A DNA stretch of 45,318 nt from UBA2279 sp034399355. GTDB lineage: Bacteria; Actinomycetota; Coriobacteriia; Anaerosomatales; Anaerosomataceae. Positions 6,878 through 14,661 of this stretch are shown piece after piece. The notes below the pieces were generated by a model. It saw only the letters and a list, made by a program, of their open reading frames with translations, was not told the origin of the DNA and searched no databases. Numbering within the stretch: the stretch's first letter is position 1; each line of letters begins with the position of its first letter. The position numbers and the translations under genes were made by a program. The stretch is from positions 1 to 45,318 of the forward strand of contig JAXMMT010000011.1 of NCBI GenBank assembly GCA_034399355.1, in the 5' to 3' direction.

Positions 6878-8104
6878 CTACCCCAACTCGTGGATGGCGC
6901 CGGATCCCGCGCACAGATCAGCAAGCGTCTCTCCGTACGGCGCGCGCGTGACTCCCCGTTCGGTGATGATCGCCGAGACATACTCGGCAGGCGTCACATC
7001 GAACGCCGGGTTGTAGACCTCGACGTCGGGAGGGGCGATACGGAACCACGCGTCGAACTGGAAGCCGCCGCCTTTGCGCGAGACTTCCATCTGGTGGCCC
7101 TTCGTCATCCCCAGCGCGTACGGGCCTCCCTTGGTGAGCGTGTTGAGCGCGCCAGACTCCTGAGGGCTCCGTGGCTCGATGATGCCCGAAACCGTGAATC
7201 CGGTGACCTCACGAGAATCGCGTTCTTCGATAATGATGTCTTCACCGGACGCAAGCGTCAGGTCGACGGTCGAGGTCGGGGCCGCCACGTAGAACGGGAT
7301 CCCGTGCTCTTTCGCGAGCACGGCGAGTCCGTATGTGCCGATCTTGTTGGCGACGTCGCCATTGGCCGCAATGCGATCAGCACCCACGATCACCGCCTGT
7401 ACCCACCCGTGACGCATGACGCTCGCAGCCATGTTGTCGGTGATGAGCTTGAAGGGCACGCCCGCTATACGCAGCTCCCACGCGGTAAGCCGCGCGCCCT
7501 GCAGCACCGGTCGCGTCTCATCGACCCACACGCTGGCGATCTTGCCCTGCTCGGCGGCCGTGAATATGACGCCGAGAGCCGTCCCATAGTATGCGGTGGC
7601 AAGCGACCCGGCATTGCAGTGCGTTAGCACGCGGCTGCCTTCTTCGAGCAGCTCAGCGCCGTTCGCACCGATAGCGCGGTTGCGCTCCTCGTCCTCGGCC
7701 TGGACTGCCTGCGCTTCCTGCACGATGAGGTCACGCAGTTCGCCGAGGGGTACATCGGCGTTCTCGCGTACGAAGCGCTTCATCCGCTCGGCACCCCAAG
7801 ACAGGTTCACCGCGGTCGGACGAGTCACCGTGATCTCGGCGGCAACCTCGTCGAGCCGGGCGAGGAATGCCTCACGGTCGTCGATGTCCGCGCCCTCGGT
7901 GGTCGCCCACAGCGCGATGCCGAGAGCGGCAGCAACGCCCAAGGCCGGCGCGCCGCGCACGGCCATGCCGGTGATGGCCGAGCAAACACCCTCATACGTG
8001 TTGCAGGCGAGCAGATCACCGACGAGCGGGAGACGGGACTGGTCGATGAGTACGACCTTACCGTCCTCCCACCATATGGTGCGGGGGATGTCGTTCAGTC
8101 CCAT
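6878..8104 (-). CDS. mtnA: S-methyl-5-thioribose-1-phosphate isomerase-like protein with an insertion
   Basis: An aldose-ketose isomerase of the methionine salvage pathway, converting methylthioribose-1-phosphate to the ribulose form. Landmarks are the RGAPALGVAAA segment (50-60), catalytic Cys163 in HCNAG, catalytic Asp243 in GADRI and VYNPAFDVTP near the end. At 408 residues it is some 50 longer than usual (about 345-360). The excess is one block at about 301-356, including SGIIEPRSPQESGALNTL and KGHQMEVSRKGGGFQFDAWF. Relatives of MtnA also act on 5-deoxyribose-1-phosphate or ribose-1,5-bisphosphate, so the true substrate is open. No mtnP or mtnK is present nearby. A GGGAG ribosome-binding site lies between it and the PIG-L gene, 12 bp upstream. 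Confidence 0.88.
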   Translation of the reverse strand: MGLNDIPRTIWWEDGKVVLIDQSRLPLVGDLLACNTYEGVCSAITGMAVRGAPALGVAAALGIALWATTEGADIDDREAFLARLDEVAAEITVTRPTAVNLSWGAERMKRFVRENADVPLGELRDLIVQEAQAVQAEDEERNRAIGANGAELLEEGSRVLTHCNAGSLATAYYGTALGVIFTAAEQGKIASVWVDETRPVLQGARLTAWELRIAGVPFKLITDNMAASVMRHGWVQAVIVGADRIAANGDVANKIGTYGLAVLAKEHGIPFYVAAPTSTVDLTLASGEDIIIEERDSREVTGFTVSGIIEPRSPQESGALNTLTKGGPYALGMTKGHQMEVSRKGGGFQFDAWFRIAPPDVEVYNPAFDVTPAEYVSAIITERGVTRAPYGETLADLCAGSGAIHELG

Positions 8105-8116
8105 CGTGACTCCCTA

Positions 8117-8965
8117 TCAGTCGGACGCGGGCACAAGGTACTCGGCTTCGTCCTTGCTGGTCGCCGAGAAGAGTTTAGGTGTCGATTTGCCGCCGATAAC
8201 GGAAAACGCCTCGATCGCAGCACGTTTACGCTCTCGCGCCTCGGGAGTCCCTTCGACTCGCACAGGCGCGAAACGCGCAAACGGGGGGAGGTAGTAGACA
8301 TACGCCTTGAACCAGTACGCCTTCTCGCCTTGCTGGTGGGCAACATTCGCAACTGCCAGGGCCACCTCGCCGTGGTCAGGGTGGTTCTTGTAGTCTCCCT
8401 GGTACCAGCGCTCGGATTCATACGGCGCGATCGTGAACCAGGCTGCGCCAGGGTTATCCCCAGCTATCTTAGAAAGCGCTTGCTCCAGCTTGGACGCCTT
8501 CACGTTACCGTCCTCGAAACCACTCGTGCCTTGCGAGTCAGCCGCGCCCAGGAACACCACGTCGTCGACGCCCAGAATCTCGAGAGCGCGACCGTACTCC
8601 TCGCGGCGAGCCAGGCCGAAGTCCCAGCGGTCGATGTCGCCATCGTCATCCATGTCGCGGCCGTGCTCTTGCGCCCACCACTCCACGAAGGCGCTCGAGT
8701 CGCCATCGGTCACGAGCACCGCAACCGTGCGCACACCCTCGAGATCCTGGGTGGCGATAGTCTGACCCATCGCGTAGGTCTCGTCATCAGGGTGCGGGCT
8801 CACGATGATTGCGATCTTCTCGGCAACCGGGGGCGTCGAAGAGTGCCGCAACGGGATCGAGAGGGTCAGGGTCAGCGCAGCTGCGGCTGCGACAGCGGCC
8901 AAGACGAGCAACACGGTGAGTGTGCGGCGCAGCAGTCGGCGCAGCGCGTTCGGAGTCTCAGACAT
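8117..8965 (-). CDS. PIG-L/LmbE-family deacetylase, membrane-anchored
   Basis: A 282-residue zinc-dependent N-deacetylase-like protein. After an N-terminal anchor (about 14-35) it has the metal-binding AIIVSPHPDDETYAMG motif and a later HPDHGEVALAV motif supplying the third ligand. Family members remove acetyl groups from GlcNAc-type sugars in thiols, lipids or polysaccharides. The neighbouring divergent gene encodes a sugar acetyltransferase-like protein, so a linked acetylation/deacetylation role is possible. No ribosome-binding site precedes the ATG at 8965; a TATCAT -10 element ends six bases upstream, suggesting a leaderless message. Confidence 0.85.
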   Translation of the reverse strand: MSETPNALRRLLRRTLTVLLVLAAVAAAAALTLTLSIPLRHSSTPPVAEKIAIIVSPHPDDETYAMGQTIATQDLEGVRTVAVLVTDGDSSAFVEWWAQEHGRDMDDDGDIDRWDFGLARREEYGRALEILGVDDVVFLGAADSQGTSGFEDGNVKASKLEQALSKIAGDNPGAAWFTIAPYESERWYQGDYKNHPDHGEVALAVANVAHQQGEKAYWFKAYVYYLPPFARFAPVRVEGTPEARERKRAAIEAFSVIGGKSTPKLFSATSKDEAEYLVPASD

Positions 8966-8968
8966 TGG

Positions 8969-8984
8969 CGTATGATAGCATACG
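8969..8984. promoter_or_regulatory. palindrome carrying back-to-back -10 elements of the divergent pair
   Basis: The inverted repeat CGTATG-ATAG-CATACG sits in the 59-bp gap between the PIG-L gene and the plus-strand acyltransferase gene. The plus strand reads TATGAT (8971-8976) and the minus strand TATCAT (8972-8977), each a good -10 hexamer. No strong -35 is seen on either side. It may act as a shared operator or an overlapping promoter. Confidence 0.5.
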
Positions 8985-9024
8985 TCGTTTCCCGAAAGTC
9001 GCACCGAACTACGAGAGCGAGCCC

Positions 9025-10161
9025 ATGTCAGAGACCCTGTTGCAGGTTCCGCCCGCCCCCCCCCTGAAGCGCGAACGCGTTGTCTCGCTGGACGCTGCCC
9101 GGGCCATCGTGGTGGCACTGATGATCTTCATGGACCATCCTATGATCATCACCGCACTCCCCGACTTCCTGGTGCATCCTGACTGGCATGGGTTCCGGCT
9201 ACCGGACTTCGTGTTTCCCGCCTTCATCTATATGGCGGGCGTGTCGCTTGCCTACTCAGTGAGCCGCAAGAAGCAGATGGACTTCCGCTCCGCGACCACG
9301 GTTTTCCTCCGGCGCATCGCCACGTTGTTCGGAATCGGCCTGGGACTCAATTTCTTCAAGTACAGCGTACGGTTCGCCAACAGCGCACTCACGTTCGCTC
9401 CTCTGCGCATCATGGGCGTACTCCAACGCATCGCGCTCTCGTCGCTCATCGCGTGGCCGTTCTCTCGTAAGCCCATGCGATGGGCGTTGACCGGCGCAAT
9501 CGTGCTGCTGCTCGCACACGCATCCGTGCTGCTGTTCGTGGCGCCACCGGGAGGAGTGCCCGGTGATCTGGAATCCAAGACCGAGAACGTGTCAGCGTGG
9601 ATCGACCGCGCGGTGCTCACAGATGCGCACACCTACCTCGACCACCGCTACGATCCCGAGGGCGTACTGGGCACCGTGAGTTCGGGCGCCCTTGCGCTGC
9701 TAGGCCTGTTCGTAGGGCAGTGGCTTATCACGTGGCCGCGCAACCGCAAGCGGATCGCTCAGCTCGCGGGGATCGGTGCGGTCTGGATTGTCCTCGGTGC
9801 CGCACTCTCGCCGGTCATCCCGGTGAACAAGCAGCTGTGGACGCCGACATTCTCCCTCGTGGCGGCAGGCGTAGCGACGCTCTGCTTTGTGGCGATGTAC
9901 TGGGTGTCGGACCTGAACGGGAACAAGAAGCTCTTCGAGTGGCTCGTCCCTCTCGGACGCAACGCGCTGCTCATCTACATACTCTCTAACGTGCTTCTCG
10001 TGGCCACCCGGGTCGTCGGCATCTGGCCAAACGCTGCCATCGTAACGTCGCGCTTCATCCCGGCCGCGCTGGCCTCGCTCCTCTTCTCGGCGGCGGAGGT
10101 CATCATGTGGTACTTCGTGGCCGGCGAACTTCACCGTCGTAAGATCTATTTCAAGACCTGA
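9025..10161 (+). CDS. heparan-alpha-glucosaminide N-acetyltransferase-like membrane protein (NagX/DUF5009 type)
   Basis: A 378-residue membrane protein of the COG4299 acyltransferase group, with about ten hydrophobic segments. It begins with the family signature (RVVSLDAARAIVVALMIFMD, then WHGFRLPDFVFPAFIYMAGV) and ends VPLGRNALLIYILSNVLLV. Such proteins are thought to carry acetyl groups across the membrane to sugars, but most bacterial members are uncharacterised. The ATG at 9025 follows a GAGAGCGAG ribosome-binding site and gives the family start. It is the only plus-strand gene in the window and is divergent from the PIG-L deacetylase gene. Confidence 0.85.
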   Translation: MSETLLQVPPAPPLKRERVVSLDAARAIVVALMIFMDHPMIITALPDFLVHPDWHGFRLPDFVFPAFIYMAGVSLAYSVSRKKQMDFRSATTVFLRRIATLFGIGLGLNFFKYSVRFANSALTFAPLRIMGVLQRIALSSLIAWPFSRKPMRWALTGAIVLLLAHASVLLFVAPPGGVPGDLESKTENVSAWIDRAVLTDAHTYLDHRYDPEGVLGTVSSGALALLGLFVGQWLITWPRNRKRIAQLAGIGAVWIVLGAALSPVIPVNKQLWTPTFSLVAAGVATLCFVAMYWVSDLNGNKKLFEWLVPLGRNALLIYILSNVLLVATRVVGIWPNAAIVTSRFIPAALASLLFSAAEVIMWYFVAGELHRRKIYFKT

Positions 10162-10210
10162 CCGAGCAACGATCCGTATGTGCGAGGCAGTCCTTCTCGG
10201 TGCGTGTGCC

Positions 10211-11329
10211 TCACGGCGCAGGAGGCGGCGTGTAGTCGTAGAAGCCCGAGCCGGTCTTGCGACCGAGCTTGCCGGCGTTCACGAGTTCACTCAGCATCGG
10301 GCGCGGCGCGTAGGCGTCGTCGCCCAGGCGCGCGTGCAGGTCCTCCATGATGCTCACGACCACGTCCAGGCCGATGAGATCGGCGAGTGCAAGCGGACCC
10401 ATGGGATGATTGAGACCCAGGCGCACGGCTTCATCGATGTCAGCTGCGGGTGCGGCATTGTCCTCCAACGCACGAACCGCCTCGTTGAGTAGCGGCATGA
10501 GCACGCGGTTGACCACGAAACCCGGCCCGTTGGCGACGCGCACCGGAATCTTACCCAGGCTCACCGACAGATCGTAGAGAAATCCGTCGGTTTCGTCGCT
10601 CGTCTCAGGCGCACGCACAAGTTCGACAAGGCGCATGCGCGTGGGAGGGTTGAAGAAGTGCATCCCGCCGAAACGACTCGCGTCGGAAAGCGCACTCGCA
10701 AGCACATCAAGCGGCAGCGACGAGGTGTTGGTGGCAATCATGCACTCGGGGCCCACGGCGGCCTCGATCTCGCGCAAGATCGCGAGCTTGGGCTCGACCT
10801 CCTCGACCACAGCCTCGAGCACCAGATCGCAGGACGCAAACGCGCTCGCGTTCTCCGAGAGTTCAAGCCTCGATACCGCCGAGGAGAGCTGTTCCTCGTC
10901 CATCACGCGCGCGAGGCGGTCGACAACCTTGTCGCGCGCCGTGGACAGGCGCTCGAGCGAACGGCCAACCCACGTCACGCGCTGGCCACGCGCCAGGAAA
11001 AGCTCGACGAGGCCGCGCGCCATGACGCCCGAACCCACCACGCCGATCGTGTGTGTTGCCGTCTCCTCGGCAACCCCGAAAGTGATTCTGTCGCCCACTG
11101 AGGTCGGCACATCGCGCTTGACGACCGCGAAACCACCCTGGGGACGCGCCACGAGCGCGCACCAGTAGGGAACTTCCTCGTGTCCCAGCGACGGAACCGA
11201 GACCTCGGTCACCCCAACGACTTCACCGGTCCGGGTCTCCTGCTCCACGAGCGGGACACGGCAGAACGTGCACTCGATGACCGGGTAGGAGTAGCGGCGA
11301 TTGCACGAGGGGCAGCTGCAGGTGATCAC
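10211..11329 (-). CDS. DUF35 zinc-ribbon/OB module fused to 3-hydroxyacyl-CoA dehydrogenase
   Basis: A 372-residue two-part protein. Residues 1-88 form a DUF35 unit: a zinc ribbon with CPSC (6-9) and CTFC (20-23), then an OB-like segment. Residues from about 92 onward are a full 3-hydroxyacyl-CoA dehydrogenase: a Rossmann segment (TIGVVGSGVMARGLVE), the MHFFNPP motif with the catalytic His, and the C-terminal domain with GPGFVVNRVLMPLLNEA. DUF35 proteins normally act as separate partners of thiolases, holding CoA. Here the module is joined to the next enzyme of the pathway, and the thiolase gene is directly upstream. The GTG at 11329 overlaps the thiolase stop (GTGA) and has a GGGGAGG ribosome-binding site. 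Likely reaction: acetoacetyl-CoA/3-hydroxybutyryl-CoA or beta-oxidation chemistry. Confidence 0.9.
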   Translation of the reverse strand: MITCSCPSCNRRYSYPVIECTFCRVPLVEQETRTGEVVGVTEVSVPSLGHEEVPYWCALVARPQGGFAVVKRDVPTSVGDRITFGVAEETATHTIGVVGSGVMARGLVELFLARGQRVTWVGRSLERLSTARDKVVDRLARVMDEEQLSSAVSRLELSENASAFASCDLVLEAVVEEVEPKLAILREIEAAVGPECMIATNTSSLPLDVLASALSDASRFGGMHFFNPPTRMRLVELVRAPETSDETDGFLYDLSVSLGKIPVRVANGPGFVVNRVLMPLLNEAVRALEDNAAPAADIDEAVRLGLNHPMGPLALADLIGLDVVVSIMEDLHARLGDDAYAPRPMLSELVNAGKLGRKTGSGFYDYTPPPAP

Positions 11330-12468
11330 GATAACCTCCCCAGGACCTGGACGGCGCACGTGCCGCCGACGCCGCCGACGTTGTGGGTCACCGCGACCAT
11401 GGCGTCGGCGACCTGGCGTTCGCCCGCTTCACCGCGCAGCTGCTTGACAGCTTCGTAGACCTGACCCACTCCGGTCGCACCGATCGCATGCCCGCCAGCC
11501 TTCAGACCGCCGCTCGGATTGACGGGCATCCGACCGCCGATACCGGTCTCACCTGCTCTGATAAGCTCAACGGCGCTTCCAGGCGATGCAAGCCCGAGGT
11601 CCTCCATCGCCACGATCTCGGCGATGGTGAAGCAATCATGCACCTCGGCCAGATCAATATCAGCTGCGATGATGCCCGCTTGTGCATACGCAACGCGCGC
11701 CGCTTCCTTCGCTGCAGCGAACGACGTGTGGTCTTCGCGCTGCGCGAGCGAGATGACGTCGGTACCCACACCTGAACCGATGATTGCGACACTACGTCCG
11801 TCGCGTGGCTCCCGCGAGATGATGACCGCGGCAGCGCCGTCGGAAACCGGGCAGCAATCGAAGAGGCGTAATGGCGAAGCCACCGTAGCACCCGCATCGA
11901 TGTCAGCCTGGGACACAGGCTTGTGGTGGAAGTGAGCGAGCGGATTAAGCTGTGCGTTCGCGTGGTTCTTCAGGCTGATGAGCTCGAAGTCACGCGTGGT
12001 AGTCCCATAGCGCTGCATGTGACGCTGCGCCACAAGTGCGTAGGTCGCCGGAAAGTTGAGCCCCTGCGACTGGTCGAGCAGCACGTCGCCGGCCATGCCG
12101 ATGTTGCGGGTGAGTTCGTTGCCCGGGCGACCGGAGAGGCGCTCCACGCCGACTACGAGAATCGGATCGTACGCGGAGAGCATCGTGACCGCCTGGTGAA
12201 TCGCAACGCCGCCCGAGGCGCACGCCGCCTCAACGCGCCAGCCCGGGATATGGAGTCCCGGGAACAGCCCTGCAACCACCGAGTTGAGATGCAACTGCGA
12301 CTCGTTGGGTCCGCCAAGGAAGTTCGCCACGATGAACGCGCCAATCTCCTCAATCTTCATGTTCGCGTCCGACAGCGCACCGAGGATGGCCTCGTGCGCA
12401 AGTCGGGTCATAGGGTGACTCGATGGACCGAAGCGCGTCTTGCCGACGCCAAGGACATATGCGCCCAT
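11326..12468 (-). CDS. SCP-x-type thiolase (acetyl-CoA acetyltransferase-like)
   Basis: A 380-residue thiolase-fold protein of the SCP-x/archaeal acetoacetyl-CoA thiolase group. The nucleophilic Cys83 is in EAACASGG; the C-terminal part has VHDCFTIAEIVAMEDLG, the GGHAIGATG histidine motif and HNVGGVGG. In archaea this thiolase works in a complex with a DUF35 protein and HMG-CoA synthase. Here the DUF35 module is on the next gene, fused to the dehydrogenase. The ATG at 12468 is chosen over an upstream in-frame ATG because it has a GAGGAG ribosome-binding site and the family start MGAYVLGVGKTRFG. It lies 50 bp after ahcY. Confidence 0.92.
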   Translation of the reverse strand: MGAYVLGVGKTRFGPSSHPMTRLAHEAILGALSDANMKIEEIGAFIVANFLGGPNESQLHLNSVVAGLFPGLHIPGWRVEAACASGGVAIHQAVTMLSAYDPILVVGVERLSGRPGNELTRNIGMAGDVLLDQSQGLNFPATYALVAQRHMQRYGTTTRDFELISLKNHANAQLNPLAHFHHKPVSQADIDAGATVASPLRLFDCCPVSDGAAAVIISREPRDGRSVAIIGSGVGTDVISLAQREDHTSFAAAKEAARVAYAQAGIIAADIDLAEVHDCFTIAEIVAMEDLGLASPGSAVELIRAGETGIGGRMPVNPSGGLKAGGHAIGATGVGQVYEAVKQLRGEAGERQVADAMVAVTHNVGGVGGTCAVQVLGRLS

Positions 12469-12518
12469 CTCACTCCTCGATTCTGGTGGCACGTCTCTTA
12501 GTGTCGAGTCGACGTTTT

Positions 12519-13778
12519 TTAGACGGTTCCCGACTGCCACGAAGAGAGATACTTACGCTGCTCATCGGTGAGCGTGTCGATCTTGACGCCCATTGTGGCG
12601 AGCTTGAGTGCAGCAATCGACTCGTCGATCTCAGCGGGGACCGCATGCACGCCCGGTTCGAGATCGGCGGCGTTCTTCACCATGTACTCGGCGGACAGCG
12701 CCTGGTTGGCGAAGGACATGTCCATGACCGATGCAGGATGGCCCTCGGCACAGGAGAGGTTCACCAGTCGGCCGTCGGCCAGCAGGTAGATGCGCCGTCC
12801 GTCCTTCAGCACGAATTCCTCGACGAGCGGGCGTACTTCGCGAACCGACACGGCCTGCTCACGCAGGTGCGGGATGTTGATCTCACAGTTGAAATGGCCG
12901 GAGTTCGCGATGATGGCCCCGTCCTTCATGGCGGCGAACATCTCACTGTCGATGACGTTGATGTCGCCGGTGACGGTCACCCACACGTCAGCCTGAGCTG
13001 CAGCCTCGACGGCAGGCATCACGCGGTAGCCGTCCATGACGGCCTCAAGGGCACGCAGTGGATTGACTTCGCACACGATGACGTTGCCTCCCAAGCCGTC
13101 AGCACGCATCGCGATGCCGCGACCACACCAGCCGTAGCCGGTGACGACGACGGTGCGACCCGCGATGAGGCGGTTCGTGGCACGGATGACGCCGTCAATT
13201 GTCGACTGCCCGGTGCCATAGCGGTTGTCGAAGAGATGCTTGGTGTCCGCGTCGTTGACCGAGACGATCGGGAACTTGAGTGCTCCGTCGGCGGCCATCG
13301 CGCGCAGGCGGATAACGCCTGTCGTGGTCTCTTCGGTACCGCCGATGACATCGGTGAGCGCCTCGGGACGATCTGCATGGATACGGCCCACGACATCGGC
13401 ACCATCATCCATGGTGATCTGCGGCTTGTGATCGATTGCTGCGTCGATATGTGCGTAGTACGTCTGCGTATCCTCGCCCTTGATGGCGTAGGTGCGGATG
13501 CCGTACTCCTCTACGAGGGCGGCGGCTACGTCGTCCTGCGTGGAGAGCGGGTTGCTCGCGCACAGCACGATGTCCGCGCCACCAGCCTTGAGCGTGCGCA
13601 TCAGGTTCGCAGTCTCAGTCGTGACGTGCAGACACGCCGAGACACGCACGCCCTCAAGGGGCTTCTCGGCCTCGAATCGCTCGCGGATGCTCGCGAGCAC
13701 GGGCATGTCCTGGTCGGCCCATTCGATGCGGGCCTTGCCTAAAGCGGCGAGAGAGAGATCTTTGACGTGATGATCCAT
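12519..13778 (-). CDS. ahcY: S-adenosylhomocysteinase
   Basis: A 419-residue NAD-dependent enzyme that splits S-adenosylhomocysteine into adenosine and homocysteine, clearing the product of methylation reactions. Landmarks are an opening that matches the family (KDLSLAALGKARIEWADQDM), HVTTETANLM, the NAD-binding VTGYGWCGRGIA segment, and NSGHFNCEINIPHL. The length is in the normal range. The ATG at 13778 follows a GAAGGGAG ribosome-binding site. It is 49 bp after the purine nucleoside phosphorylase gene, which could use purine nucleosides derived from the adenosine it releases. No SAH riboswitch is visible in the short leader. Confidence 0.96.
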   Translation of the reverse strand: MDHHVKDLSLAALGKARIEWADQDMPVLASIRERFEAEKPLEGVRVSACLHVTTETANLMRTLKAGGADIVLCASNPLSTQDDVAAALVEEYGIRTYAIKGEDTQTYYAHIDAAIDHKPQITMDDGADVVGRIHADRPEALTDVIGGTEETTTGVIRLRAMAADGALKFPIVSVNDADTKHLFDNRYGTGQSTIDGVIRATNRLIAGRTVVVTGYGWCGRGIAMRADGLGGNVIVCEVNPLRALEAVMDGYRVMPAVEAAAQADVWVTVTGDINVIDSEMFAAMKDGAIIANSGHFNCEINIPHLREQAVSVREVRPLVEEFVLKDGRRIYLLADGRLVNLSCAEGHPASVMDMSFANQALSAEYMVKNAADLEPGVHAVPAEIDESIAALKLATMGVKIDTLTDEQRKYLSSWQSGTV

Positions 13779-13827
13779 GAGGCTCCCTTCATAGGGCGAC
13801 GTCCGGCGGCGCCGGGTGCCCATTTGT

Positions 13828-14661
13828 TCATAGACGAGTAAGTATACCAGCCACCAAACGCGCCACAATGGGGGCGCGTCGCGCCGACGTCTCAAGCACC
13901 TCGGCATGGCCGTGACCGGATCCTGCAGCAACGTTGGTCACGAGCGATAGGCCGAGAACACGCATGCCCGCGTGCACCGCAGCGATGACCTCCGGCACTG
14001 TAGACATCCCCACGACATCGGCGCCGAGGCCACGGATCATGCGCACCTCGGCCGGCGTCTCAAACGAGGGGCCACGTAATCCTGCGTAAACACCCTTACG
14101 CAGGGGGATGTCGAGTTCCTCGGCGACCTCACACGCAACCTTCCGGAGCCCGGGCGAGTACGCGTCGACCATACCGGGGAATCGCGGACCCAGTTCATCG
14201 TCGTTTGGCCCGATCAGCGGGTTTGTGAACATGAGGTTGATGTGGTCCTCTATCAGCATGATGTCGCCCGGCTCGTAGTCGAGATTCACTCCGCCAGCGG
14301 CGTTCGTGACGACGAACGTGTCGCATCCGAGTAGACGAGCGGCTCTCACGGGCAGTGCGAGCTTATCGACCGTGTGCCCCTCATAGAGGTGGAACCTACC
14401 CTGCATCGCCAGAACAGGAGTGTCAGCGGAGTGCCCGAACACAAAGCGGCCCGCGTGCCCCTCAACGGTGGGGGCGGGAAAGCCCGGGACATCGGTGAAG
14501 GCCAATGTGGACGCAACCTCCATATCGGCCACTACGCCCTCCAGTCCGCTCCCTAAGATCACGAGCACCCTCGGGACGACGGAACCGCCAGCTTCTCTCA
14601 ATACGCTGGCAGCCAGTTTCGCAGCCTCATGGCGATTGTGCGCCTCAGCCTTGAGATCCAC
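13828..14661 (-). CDS. purine nucleoside phosphorylase, trimeric class I
   Basis: A 277-residue phosphorylase that splits purine nucleosides into free base and ribose-1-phosphate. Class I features are VLVILGSGLEGV (phosphate-binding), GRFHLYEGH, GPSFETPAEVRM and MSTVPEVIAA. The VTNVAAG segment has Asn where 6-oxopurine-specific enzymes do, favouring inosine/guanosine over methylthioadenosine. The GTG at 14661 is the only start codon close to the family N-terminus; it lies inside the end of the upstream glycosyltransferase gene (17-base overlap), with only a weak G-rich ribosome-binding site. ahcY follows. Confidence 0.9.
   Translation of the reverse strand: MDLKAEAHNRHEAAKLAASVLREAGGSVVPRVLVILGSGLEGVVADMEVASTLAFTDVPGFPAPTVEGHAGRFVFGHSADTPVLAMQGRFHLYEGHTVDKLALPVRAARLLGCDTFVVTNAAGGVNLDYEPGDIMLIEDHINLMFTNPLIGPNDDELGPRFPGMVDAYSPGLRKVACEVAEELDIPLRKGVYAGLRGPSFETPAEVRMIRGLGADVVGMSTVPEVIAAVHAGMRVLGLSLVTNVAAGSGHGHAEVLETSARRAPIVARLVAGILTRL
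13841..13868 (-). promoter_or_regulatory. possible promoter of ahcY
   Basis: On the minus strand TTGTGG (13863-13868) and TATACT (13841-13846) are separated by 16 bases, overlapping the end of the phosphorylase gene and about 65 bases before the ahcY ATG. The -10 is strong and the -35 moderate. Confidence 0.4.

Noticed and set aside
12423..13742. 439-codon plus-strand open frame
   Set aside because: Antisense to ahcY; no recognisable domain.
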